From Dactylellina haptotyla (lineage: Eukaryota > Ascomycota > Orbiliomycetes > Orbiliales > Orbiliaceae): DNA of 64,000 nucleotides. The notes beneath the pieces were generated by a model, which saw only the letters and a program-made list of their open reading frames with translations, was not told the origin of the DNA and did no database searches. Positions 46,860-59,300 of the stretch are shown one piece after another. Location of the stretch: assembly GCA_031310005.1 (NCBI GenBank), contig CM062386.1, positions 1,116,001-1,180,000 on the forward strand, read 5' to 3'. Within the stretch, counting starts at the first letter, position 1. Each line of letters opens with the position of its first letter. The position numbers and the translations under genes are program-made.

Positions 46860-49800
46860 ATGGATGAACATACAAAACAGCTGGCTGAGCTGCTAGCAAA
46901 GTCCTTAGATCACTCCCAGGCCAGGGAAGGTGGGTTCATAGTCCATTGCACTTACTCTTGGTGATAATTGCCATGCTGCATGGCCTCACAAGCACCCGGT
47001 TGGAACATTAGTGCTAACGACGATATTTACCTCCAGCTGAAAGCCAGTTAAAGTCGGTCGAAACCACACCAGGATTCCCGTTGATGCTCCTTCGCACAGT
47101 CGCATCATCCGAGCTCCCGATTAACGTCCGCCTCGCCGGTGCATTGTTCTTCAAAAATCTTATCAGAAGAAGCTGGACGGTTCGTTGACCTCTCGTCTAA
47201 GTTTTTTTTTTTGTTTTGTTTCGTTTTCTTCCCATAAACGAGATACAAGAATACACACTCACATGTCGTTTTTGGAGCTGTAGGACGAAGAAGGAAACCA
47301 TAAATTCAACACTAACGATGTTACGACGATTAAAGCGGAGCTATTGGGTGTCATGATCCAAGTTCCAGCAAATTTACAGGTCCAGATTGGTGAAGCCATC
47401 AGTGTTATCGCAGATAGCGATTTCTACAAGAAATGGGATACTCTCATCGATGTACGTTGATGAAAATGATGGTTTCCATCGGCTTAGCTACTACGAAGTA
47501 CTAATATTGATTCGCAATATCCAGGAGCTAGCGTCGAAACTTGATGCGAATAACCCAGCCGTCACAACTGGTGTCCTGAACGTCGCACACTCCATTTTCA
47601 AGAGATGGAGGCCGTTATTCCGTTCTGATGAACTCTTCTTGGAAATTTTACACGTCCTTGGGAAGTTCGGAGAGCCGTACCTCGCCCTATTAAATGCAAC
47701 CGATGCACTCATCGAAGCGAATAAATCCGATAAGGCGAAGCTTACCGAGCTTTACAAGATGTTGAACCTTCTCATCAAGATCTTCTTTGACCTCAGTTGC
47801 CAGGAATTACCTCCAGTGTTCGAAGACAACCTAGCGCATATCATGCAGCTATTCTACAAGTACTTGACAACTTCGAACCCATTGCTGGCCACCGACGATG
47901 AAGATGAGTCGGGTGTGGAGGAGTACGTCAAGGCTGGAATCTGCGAAATCTTGGTCTTGTACATGCAGAAGTACGAGGATGCCTTTGCTCAACTTAGCTC
48001 GGGCACGGCAGAAGAAACATGGAAGCACCTTGCGGTTGCTACATGGAATCTTTTGACTACAATTGGAATGGAGCCGAAATATGATATAGTAAGTTTTTTC
48101 TTAAATATAGCAACAATTCCCACCAAAAGTTCTGAAAAGCTCTAACTTCAATTACTTCTTTAGCTCGTCAGCAAAGCTCTAAGATTCCTAACTTCGGTTG
48201 CAGGGAACCAGAGACAGAATCATGTTTTCAGTGGCTCCCTTGAACAAGTCATTGAAAAGATTATCATTCCTAATATGACATTGCGGGGTACGCCACGATC
48301 GCTCAATATATTTTCTAAAAATATCGATCTAACAGCTGTTTCCCATAATAGATTCGGACGTGGAATTATTCGAAGACGATCCGATCGAGTTCATCAGACG
48401 TGACCTGGAAGGCTCTGACAGCGACACCCGTCGACGAGCTGCCAATGACTTCCTTAGAAAGCTCATGGAGCAATTTGAGAGCAATGTCACGGAAGTCACT
48501 CTTCGTTATATCCAACTGTTCCTCCAACAGTACCAACAAAACCCCCAGAGCAACTGGAAATCCAAGGATACGGCACTGTACCTCTTCACTTCTATCGCCG
48601 TCAAAGGCGCCATCACCCAATTTGGTGTCAGCTCGACAAATCTCCTCGTCGATGTGGTGGGTTTCTTCAAGGACAATGTCGCACCAGATCTGTCCGCCAG
48701 CGGTGTTCATGCAATCCTTCAAGTTGACGCCATCAGATACATCTACACTTTCCGAAGCCAATTCACAAAGGAGCAGCTTATACAGGCCATTCCACTCCTA
48801 GTCTCCCACCTCAAATCCTCTGACTACGTCACATACACATATTCCGCAATCACAATCGAAAGGATCCTTTACCTCCAAGCCGATAACAAGCCCCTCTTTT
48901 CCAAGGATGAAATCAGCCCTGCGTCTGGAGAACTATTGCAACAGCTGTTCGCCCTCATCGGAAAAGGTTCTACGCCAGAGAAGATTGCAGAGAACGAGTT
49001 CCTCATGAGATGCGTTATGAGAATACTGATCATCTGCCGTGAGGATACCGCTTCAAATGCAGAGTTTGCCCTTCAGAGTCTCATCCATATCACAAATGAG
49101 ATCAGCAAAAACCCCAGCAACCCAAGGTTCAACCACTACCACTTCGAAGCCATGGGCGCCCTCATCCGCTTCATCGGTCCACTGAACCCAGCCCATTTCG
49201 AAAACGCCCTTAACCAGCCCTTCATGAACATCCTCGGCAACGAAGTCCAAGAGTTCAACCCTTACGTCTTCCAGCTCCTCGGCCTCCTACTCGAGTGCAA
49301 CCCCGGCGCCCCGCTTCCAGACCTTTACAAGTCCCTCATCCAGCCAATCCTCACCGTCACCCTCTGGGAAACCCGCGGTAACATCCCTGCGCTGGTCAGA
49401 CTCCTCAACGCCGTCTGCGCACGCGAGAGCGCCCACATCTTAACAAACAACCAGATCATCCCGATCCTTGGTATCTTCCAGAAACTGCTCTCCGTCAAGG
49501 CCACCGAAGCCTCAGGCTTCGACCTCCTCGAGGGCGTTGCCATGAACTTCCCAGCCGATGCCCTCCAACCACACATCGGCCAGGTCTTCAACATTATCAT
49601 GACTCGTCTCTCCGGCTCCTGCACCGAGCTTCTTACTGTGCGCTTCACCAAATTCTTCCACATTCTCAGCGCCAGAGTGGAGCAAGGCATGGGACCGGAC
49701 TGGGCTATCGCCGCCATCGACAGCGTCCAGACCAAGATCTTCGGCGAACTGTACAAAGCATTCATTATCCCCAGCACGCAAAAGCTCGTCAAGTACATTG

Positions 49801-50174
49801 ACCGAAAGTACGCCGTCGTGGGGCTTACCCGCGTAGTCACTGCATCTAACAGTCTAGCTGCACCCGGGTCTGCATACTCGCCCATGTGGCGGGGTAGCGT
49901 TACAGCGTTGTTGAAATTGCTGGAGGTCCCACCTGTGCTAGCGGGCGAGGGCGCGGCGTACGACCAGACCGCGGAGGCGGATTTGGACGATGTATCGTTC
50001 AGCGTTAGTTTTGTGACGTTGAATACAGCACGGAAGGAGGTGAGCGATCCGTACCCGGATGTGGTGGATGCGAGGAAGTGGGTTGGCGGGGAGGTTAAGA
50101 AGAGTAAGGTGTTCCAGGAGAGGTTTGGAGAGTTGACGCCGGAGCATAAGACAGTGTTGGAAGGATATGCTTGA
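46860..50174 (+). CDS. CSE1: Importin-alpha re-exporter Cse1 (exportin-2/CAS)
   Basis: Karyopherin that, with Ran-GTP, returns importin-alpha to the cytoplasm. Six exons join in phase: 46860..46929, 47037..47179, 47284..47451, 47525..48088, 48164..48287 and 48352..50174, giving 963 aa, the size of yeast Cse1. The importin-beta N-terminal domain (about residues 24-95) shows AESQLKSVETTPGFPLMLL and VRLAGALFFKNLIRRSW. The Cse1 HEAT-repeat domain follows with DFYKKWDTLIDELASKL, FKRWRPLFRSDELFLEI, DDPIEFIRRDLEGSDSDTRRR and FLRKLMEQFE. The C-terminal CAS/CSE domain runs from about 530 to the end. Exons 1-5 are short and split; only the last exon is a long ORF, so an ORF-only annotation loses the Ran-binding N-terminus. 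Confidence 0.96.
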
Positions 50175-51675
50175 GGTTTTTCTTATTTTTATTTATTGCG
50201 AACTTGTGTGGGGGGTAATTTAATATCTTTTGTGAATATTTGGGAGCAGAGGATGTTGTGACAGCGTTTTTAGTTTACTTCTAAAAACAGAGATTATTAT
50301 TAAAGGCTTAGCATTGTGGAATTTTACTTGCGCCAGACCTTCTTTCTGATAGAAAACCGCAGAATAAAAATTTCGTGTCTGAGGGTATTTTTAAAGGTAA
50401 CAGCCAATATGTAGCTGAGCAGGGTTTAGGCAATATTTATATATGGTCATCCAAACATCAATATTCAATGCCAGAGAATTTAAGGCACAATAGAATAATT
50501 CTCCTGTATAGTACAAAATTGATAGGCGTAGTGCTTCCCATAAATGATAAAATACTAGAAAGTTTGAATTTTTTCCAATTTTGTGAAAGATGTCGATATT
50601 AGGAGAGTTGCGATTTCTTTGTCTACATGTGTCCAAAATACTAGTATACTATTCAAAGGGGAAAAAAAACACAGAAACCCTGATTAACCTTGAGCGGTTG
50701 AAGAAACGCAGGAAGAAAAAAGAGAGGGGAAGTAAGGGCCATAATTTAACATCATCAGGAGTAGATATATGGTTGTCACATATACCGATCTTCTCTCTAG
50801 ATCTAGAGCTCTCTGGATGTCCAAAACCTGTCACTTAAATCCTTCAATAATAATATACGGGGAAATAATAGTAGTCTCCTTCCGGATACAACAGAAATAA
50901 AATTATAAAACCAAGCACGGTAGTAGAACAAACCTCAATATTTTCAAAATTCCAAAACGAACAAAATTTCAGATCCCAAAAAATGCTCGTTGTGGAGTGT
51001 AAATAGAAATAGAGGCAAAATCCTTGAAAAAAAATAAAAGATCCACGTCAAGATCATGAGCGTACACATCAAGACAGAAGCAATATGAAAAGAAATCCAA
51101 GAAACGTCCAAGGTCTGCACTTTGAAGAAAAATGTATAGAAAGAAGAAAAATAATGACAATACAAAGTGATAATGTTCCAAGTAAATACATTGAAGGGAA
51201 AGGAGGTGGGGAGAGACATTAGGAGGTGAATATGGATGGAAGCGCCGATCCATTCATCCACAATCGAACCAAAAAGAGAAGAAACGTCAAAAAGGTATGC
51301 CAGTTCATTTTGTGCCGTGTTTCCGTTTTTCTAGCCCGCATTATAAAGAAAAATCATTGAAAAAAGAAAAAAGAAAAAAGAAAAAAGAAAAAAAGAAACT
51401 TTAGTTAGATAAAACAGAAAGAGGAAGAAAAGAAGACATGATGAATAATATTTCAAAATGGACTTCAACGCTAAAAAGAAACAAAAATTCCCTTCTGATG
51501 ATAATGTGGGTATAAACGAGGTCCAAAACCACAAAAAGATACTTTGCAGTTGGGGTGACGCCATGCAAGTAAGAAAAACACAAAGATATGCAATGGAACT
51601 TAACGTAAAGCGTGATTGTTAGACAAAGTCTGGAGGAAGCTAGCTTAACTGCCCGCGAGAAATGTTTTTTAACAT
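50175..51675. other. Convergent 3' flanks of CSE1 and PUF3
   Basis: 1.5 kb, AT-rich, with no gene seen. An imperfect AAAAAAG tandem lies at 51358-51395. Confidence 0.6.
51358..51395. repeat. AAAAAAG tandem repeat
   Basis: About five copies of a 7-base purine unit (six A and one G), in the 3' flank of the Pumilio-type gene. Confidence 0.75.
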
Positions 51676-54600
51676 TTATTTGTCTGGAGGGGAGCTGTTA
51701 ATAGTATCTTGTTCCGAAGGAGTATGCAACGAGGCTGCTGAAGAAACCTCAGAAGTCGATGGAACGGGTAGGGCAGCCACCGACGAGTGCGTTGGCGGAG
51801 ACGCAGCTCCAGAGGATGGGGAAGAGCTCGCTATAAGCTTCTCGATCTACAACTTTCATTAATATATGTTGCCATTACTGTTCATCATGTGGAACATACG
51901 GCATTAAGCTGTTTCCCATAGCTGAATCGTTTCAGATTCTGCAACTGCGGCTTGATGGCTTCGATCAAAGTATCTCGATCTTCCTCGTCAAGGAGGAACA
52001 GAAGTTTTTCTAAACCAAAGTTAGTAAATCCAATGAGGAATGAGAAATACTCCAAGAGGATGTGCAAATTAAACTTACGAATTACGTAGTTTCCATACTG
52101 ATCTTTCATGAGTGTTTGCAAGGGTGGAGGACCATCAGTACTCTTCGGAGTCGTGATAGTACCAAGGATTTCCTTGCGCTGGTGCTCGTTACCGTATTGG
52201 ATACTCTTCTCGACCACGTTGGAAGCGAATTTGTGCCTATTGCAGAATAATTAGTTTAGGGACGGTCCGAAGAGTGACTCAGAATATTCAATGCATACTT
52301 TGAAAATTGGATGACGTGCTGTGAAACGACGTGGATAATCTTAGCTCGGTCATCTGGCTTTCCATGTTCAATGACATGTTGAGTAACCTAGTCATGTTAG
52401 CATCGAAATCAAGTTGATATAGCCTAGGATTTGTTGCTTACATAATTGCCATATTGGTCCTGGATTAGCGCGTACAAGCACATGTTGAGCTCCTGAAGGA
52501 TCGAGGATTGGGCAGGCTCGTCACAATGCTCCAACATGCGTTGGATAACACGGCAGCCATACGGATGAGTAGCCAGACCCTGGACCTGGCCCTTAAAAGC
52601 TTTGAGGATGAATTCGATATGGTGGGCAGGAACTCGTTCAATCGCCTTTTGTACAACGTGGTTTCCATTCTGATCCTTCACACACTTGAGAACATTGCCG
52701 TCAATCTCTTTGATCAATGTTGCCTGTTGTTCAGTCAAGACGTGCTCAAGGGCCTATTATGCGGTGTTAGCTGGTATTCCAAAGTGTTTTTGATGTAACT
52801 TCGAGCGATTAACATACTTTTTGAACCACCCTGCACCCGTACATCTGTAGGGATAACTTGAGTACATGTCCCTCCATTTGTTTGGCCAACATGGCTTTTT
52901 GTAACTGATTTCCATGTTCAAAGAATTTTTGAATGACATAATTTCCGAAAACATCAGTCATGAGCTGTAAAGCATTCGGTCGGATCTCGGAAAATATAAC
53001 ATCTTTCTCGTCTGAGGTAGCAGTTTCGAGCTTTTGCTGGATAAACCGCGAACCATGTTGGTCACCACTGAATTCCACAACGTGGTTGTAGATATCCTAA
53101 AGTTCATAGATCAGCATCAGAGGAACGGCGGACCAGCAGTCATACCAAAAACATACCTTGAGTTCGTATCGCTTAGTCTTTGCATTTTTTCGGAAATCCT
53201 CAAGCAGCATGCTTCGCAGATTCAGCTCCTCGCCGCGTCGGGGTTGCGTTGCCAAGGATGCAGTGTTCGTGCTCATAGGGGATCCCGGGTAGGACATTCT
53301 TGTAAACGGTGAAGCAGTACCAGAGTCAAACACGGACTGGTTGAACTGTTGGTAATATGGTGTTCCACTATTATCCCTTACGCTAGGATTTCCATAGTTC
53401 TAAGCTGGAGTTAGCAAGTAGCTTGGCCAGAACAGATGCGACCTACTTACCACGCTGTTGTGCCTGGAAGACATATGCGAAGGAGGTGTTTCACTTGAAT
53501 AGAATGCGCCAGATATGCTTCGTCGATATCCGTTGCTCGAGATATCATTCGAACCTGGAGAAACGTTGATCAAATATTAGCTAAGCTCAATCTCCCATAA
53601 AACAATTCGAGCGCCAGTAAAATGACTTACCAGATTGCGAAGAATCATTACGATTCCAAGGCGAGAAAGATGAAAACCCGCCTCTCTGGCTAACTTCGTT
53701 CCTGGGAAACGTGTATTCGCTAAGGCGAGGGTATGGGTTCTGTTGAATCGGGTTCTGGGTGTATGGAGCGAAGAGACTGTGTCGGCGTTCACCAACAAAC
53801 GGGTCGGGGCCCTCGTCAAGAGAAAGATGGCGAAAAGCGGAAAGGGTTTCGCTATCATGCTGGTGCGAAGATCTTCCGTATTCTTCAAATCTAGACCGCG
53901 ATGGTTGGGATTGGTGGCCTCCTAGGTTGGGCATCATGTTGTAGGTTTCGGCGTTCTCATAAGGAGAGATGGAATGGTTTCGCTGGCGGGGCGGCAAGCT
54001 CTCGCTCCTATCGACGTTGCTACCAATTCCGCCCAGATTACCCATCATGTCAAGTGCGTGAGAGGTTGACATTACGCGTCCTCGTTGTGTCTCCGGCTCC
54101 AAACCACCCAGCATCGAGTGCATTCGCCTGTCGTCATCAAATACAGACTGCCCAACCGATTTGAAACGCTGATGTTTGGGGAATGCCTTTCTACCGTCCG
54201 TGGATCTACCTCGACCGCTGCTGTCGTTTGTATCGAGCGATTCAGAGAAGCGTGCATTATCTAGTAGCGATGACGACGTTCCTGTGAATGATGTACTGAA
54301 GAATGGGGAAGGGCTTGCTCCTCGGCTTCGACTTTCAGGGTGGCCGTTCGTTTCGGTGTGGAATCTGCCGGGAGATCTCGAAGCTTGGTTGACCGATGAC
54401 GTTCCAGGTGAAGTTCCTCCGACCCAGTTGGATTTGGGTACCGGCCAAGCGTCGTATTCTCCTCCTAGAGCGGAAGAACCTGTTTTCCCTTCAACATGCT
54501 CCTCTATTAACAAGTTAGTCAGGAAACAGCTGCTTTCCTGAAGCTCGTAGTGCTTACCTTGTGAGCTCTGGGCCATGAATGCCCGCTTTCCCCAGATATC

Positions 54601-54828
54601 CCAGCTAGAACCGTTACCTATACTAGAGTTTTGTGGCGCCGATAAGTCGTCTCCGTTGTTCGGGTTAACTATCGTTTTGGGACCTGATAATCCAGAAGCG
54701 TCTCCCAACCGGCCGTTTCGACCCTGTAGCTCCAATCCCGTCAGTAACATGCCCTGGTGCGTCAAATAATAGGGTGGCAAGGGACTTACGGGGGTCCCGG
54801 CTGATGTTTGCATTTGAAATTCAGACAT
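51676..54828 (-). CDS. PUF3: Pumilio-family RNA-binding protein, Puf3 type
   Basis: Binds UGUA elements in 3' UTRs and recruits decay factors; yeast Puf3 acts on nuclear-encoded mitochondrial mRNAs. Eleven exons join in phase: 54790..54828, 54558..54723, 53631..54503, 53451..53554, 53157..53399, 52818..53096, 52442..52753, 52299..52387, 52079..52236, 51900..52009 and 51676..51846, giving 847 aa. The first 450 residues are Ser/Asn/Gly-rich and disordered. The linker [26 protein letters not shown], typical of Puf3/PUM, leads into eight PUF repeats (about 475-785). Their edge triplets are SR-Q, NY-Q, CR-Q, NH-Q, CR-Q, NY-Q, SN-E and NY-Q for repeats 1-8, which by the PUF code read 5'-UGUAUAUA. 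A Ser/Pro-rich tail of about 50 residues follows. Assignment to Puf3 rather than another PUM-like paralogue rests on the linker and the triplets. Confidence 0.94.
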
Positions 54829-56341
54829 GGTAGTTGTTTGGTATATTATTGTTGTGACAGTATATGGCGATGGTGTATATGACCGAAGATTCGTCTAAAG
54901 ATGGCTGGCTGTCTGTCTCCCGGAGGACGGGCCGGCAGTAAAAATCCCCAAGCTATCGAGAGAAGTACTATGGACGTTTTCTTTATCGGGCCCTGAACGG
55001 GCAGATCGAGGTAGAAAGAGGTTGGCTGTAGACAGAAAGGCAGTTATGGGTCAGTTGATGTTGACAGAACTTGCCAGATAGTTTGTTTGCCGTCGACGAT
55101 GGGGATGGAATGGAGAATAGGGTAGGAGAATGGAGAAGAAGCGAGAAGGGAGCGGTGGACGATCGCGTACCAACAATATGCGAGTGCCGAGCTGCTGCCA
55201 CCGAAATTACGAAATATAGTGATAAAAACGGGTTCACGCCGCGTTAATGTGGGGATCTCCACCCCAACCTCAAGAAAATACCAAAAAGTGAGACCTGGTC
55301 GCGTGCTTTGCGCTACTCTTGCGATCTAGCTATGTCGTCGACGCAGGAGCGAGAGAAGAAACCGGACGGATGAGAGAAATGAGTTAGAGAGAGGCGGTGG
55401 TGTTTGTGCAGACGAGTTTGAAGGAGAGAAGGAACCCCTGGATAGATAAAACAGCGTAGATGAGGTTGAGTCCAAATTGCCCTCCTGCTAACCCCAGGAT
55501 CCGACGTTCAGCAAACAAATGTCCAAAGAAAGCAAGAAAAAGAACCAGCCGGGTGACAAGTTTGCCAGGAGGGCGTTCCAGAACCTGGCGGTCGAGTTTG
55601 CAAATGAATATCTTGTAGTTGCTAATGCTCCCTCCCGTCAACAAGCAGTGTCCTCTGGCAACGTCGTACGTGTCACAGAAGTGTCGGGAATCGCACTCAA
55701 GATCGTTTTCGGTAACGTCCGTGTTTGTGTTCCCGTACGAGGCGTTACGAGCTTGTCGATTGCGCAAAAAGGCGAAATCAAGAACAGGGTATTATCGGTG
55801 GAGATTCTGGGGGGAACTGGAGGAACGTTGGAAGCGGAGATTGGCGACTTCTTGTTTTTTTCGTGATCCTGCCACTACTTTGCTCTGGTACCGCCGCTAA
55901 GTGAGAGTTTACAAGGATGCTTCAGGAGGCTGGCAGTTCAAGGCACCAGACCAGGCGAAGTTCGGAGGAAAGACGGTAGTAGTTACGGGTGATGGCCTCT
56001 CCCCTTATGATGAGGAGTAGATGGAGAGAGGGCGGGGGGACGAGGAGGAGATGTCGGAATATGTGAGAAAGAGAAGAGAGAGAGAGAGAGGTGAACCGTG
56101 GGTTGGAGCTGTTGCCAATGGAGGGGAGATGTTGGAGGATGTAGGGATGAAGCTCGCTTATGAGTCTTAGAATGTTCAAAAGGGCAGTTCGGTGCAAAGA
56201 TGTCGGCCTCGCGTGAACGAGATAATGATAACCGGATTGTAGGCGATATGAAATGATCCTTCGCAACTACACAACCGCACACACGCACGCACACAACTAT
56301 CCACCGCCCTCCAATTTGATTAGCTTTCTGGGGTTAGGAAA

Positions 56342-56373
56342 TGAAGAAGAAGAAGAAGAAGAAGAAGAAGGAA
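56342..56373. repeat. GAA trinucleotide repeat
   Basis: About ten GAA units on the plus strand (CTT in the sense of PUF3). Confidence 0.8.
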
Positions 56374-59300
56374 ACTCCTGGGTTTGATTGAGTTTACGGG
56401 AGGTGACGGCTGGGGCGCAACTGAGAACCAGAGGTACGGTGACACAGCTGGTGGAGGAAACGGGTAAGGAAAGTAGAAAATGGGGGATGCGTAGGCGACA
56501 CCAGTCAGAGGGCAGCCATTCAGAACGAAGGTTGAGCCGACACGATTCGCGGAATGGAAAACCAAAGGGAAAAAGGAAATATGCAGGAGGCTATCTTATT
56601 CGCATGAATGAACACCGAAAGAAAGGGCCAACTGTGGGAGAGCAAGCAAAAGAGCAAGCAAGCAAGCAGCTGAACAGAGCTGGAGAAATCAATAGAGAAA
56701 TGGAGACACCAGCTAGGCACAGGTGGCCAGATGAAGCCCTTCGAAACTTGCAGGCAAGCAAGCAAGTAGGTATAGCAAGCTCGCAGGAAGTAAGCGATAT
56801 GAGCGAGGCCCGGTGCTGGTTGCTTGTGCCAGGGGTACGAAGATGGGTGGATCTCGATGGGCCCTTTGGCTCCGTCCTGATGGCCTTGTTCGTCGTCCTC
56901 TCTTCACCTTTCTCTTTTCAATATTTCCGGGAAACTCAACACCATAAAATCATGCTCCCAGCAGCAAGGATCGAAAAGAAAGTTACAAAAACAGGTTGAC
57001 GGGGGAATGAGGCTGTTGCGCGTCCTCCTTAACTTACCGGACACCTATTGGGAGATCGGGTATGCAGCGGTTGCCTTCGGAAATGGCAAAGCAAGAGAGT
57101 TGGTTTGACTCTTGGGGTCGGTAATCCGGTCTTCGAGCTGATGTGATTGCTGGATTACGAATGTACAGGAAGAGCGAGAAGGAGGGAAGAAGTCAAAGAA
57201 AGAGTGAGATGAACAGATGGTTAGAACAGATGTAGCTTGGTATTGGCCGTCCAAGCAGACGATCCTACTACTAACTACTGCTACTCCAACTTGTGCTGCG
57301 GCGACTGTTGCTGGCGGTGCTGGTGCTGGTGCTCCTACGACTAATCGTCCGTGTGAGATCTTATTATGCTTCGGAGCTGGTTAGCTCTTCTGGTTCGGAG
57401 GGCCTAACGAAACGGAGAGGGAGCTTTGGGCCAGGGGGTTGGTTACGGGTCGACAAGCGGGAAATGGAAGCAAACCCCACAAAGAGCAAAACACCAGAAC
57501 AATAACAACGATAATATGTACAGGTTGAAGAGACACGGCGGGGCGGAAGAGGGTAACGCGCGCCGTTGATGCAGACGAAGGCGGTGATGAGGTGAATGGG
57601 ATGTATGTAGAAGGAAGAGGAAGATGCTGGAGTATCGTGGAATAGGGATTAATCAGAGCACAGATGTTTTTTGGGGGGCGCAAGCAGAGCGAGTATTCTT
57701 TGGTGGACGGAGGTGGTGGAGGTGGCCAGGCTTCAAAGACCAGGCGACGAGCAGCAAACAGCAGACCGCAGACAAAGGAAAGGGCTTGAGGGACCCCGGG
57801 CGAAATCTATGCTTGAAACATGCACAGGCAGGCGGAATGGCCAGCTACATATTTTTCTTTTCGTTCATCCAGAAGAGGCCCATTAATTGTCAGAGACGTC
57901 TGAACTCTTCAGCAGCTGCTTATCCTCCCTGTTCTCAGCCGTCAGCCAGCTAGTTTTATTTTAAACGAAGTGTGCGCGCATGGCGATGCCGACTACTTTT
58001 AAATTTGTTTGATGCCAACTAGGCCGCTATTTTCACTATTTGTAGCAATCCGTATCTGTAAGAGAGTGCGTACGGGATGTGATTGTTTGATGGGCACAAG
58101 ACCACCTCCTCAGACCGAGCAACCTTATTTGCAATTCCAATTGCGTGATGGTAAGCTCGATTTTTAGTCAAGGAACTTCAGGCCCCAAAAATGATTTATT
58201 TTATTTTTTTTCGCTTTTCAATTGGCGGGTACTTCTGGCACAGCGGATAAAATATCAAGTGCCACTGTTTGCCTGCACTGGCTGGCGCTGGTGCATTCAT
58301 TCATTCAATACATTACCCAGGAGATCAGATCTGCCGTATCGTATTAATATTAATATATACTTTATTTGCAAGATGGCACGCACCAGGCAAGGAGTACTGG
58401 TATTATCATGCCTTTCACACCAATTACCCTGATCGTTTCTACCGCCTCTAGCCTTTTCGTCGGCAGAACAGATAGGGTGCCGTGCCCTCATATCACGAGA
58501 ACTATAGATATGGATGTCAAACTCAGCAGCGGTACATGCATGTCTAGTGAGCCTTCTCCTTGTCACGACTCCGCATTTTCTCATATACTCTCCCTCGAAT
58601 TGTAATTACATAGGCTCAGACCTCGCTCCAACTGTCTCTCCTCTCTAACTCCCGCTATGGAGGAGGTATTCGACTTGATTGTGTTGTCGAATCGAGAATT
58701 CTCAATTCAGAGATTATAATTCCTATTAGCCTCCTCTTAGAGAGATCGACTCCCAAATCAAAAAAAAAAAACCTTTACATTATATATTTACAAACCAATA
58801 TATGAGTATGTACCAAATTGTAGGCACCTAACACGTGGTCCACGGTACCAAGTTCACAGTCCTCCCGTTGACCTTTTCGAAAGCAACAATCATGGGTGAT
58901 CCCCCACAGCAAAGCGGAGGTTGGATGTTTTGAATCAAGATATCTGAAACTGTTGGTGTGGGCGGTATGCAAGCTAAAAAAGTTACCCGCTTGGTAGGCA
59001 TGCCTGTTAGCGAGAAGGGTGTGTGGGATGGGGAGTGGTGCGAGTGGGTTCGTCGCGCTACCAAGCTATCTCTTCGCCTTCTTGTCAACAAGGCCGAATC
59101 ACGATCTCGATCGGCTGACCTGGATTCGTTGTCGTATCTGCAAATTGATCCTTTTTTTTCTTCCTGCAGATTTCTTCCTGAGAGTGCGCCTGTGCAGCCA
59201 TGCATTCGGACAAAAGCAAACGTATGGATAATCGAAGGGTCTCGGTCGGAGCCAGATCCACAGGTGGGTATGTATGCACAAGCGTGTGCGGCTGCAGTGG

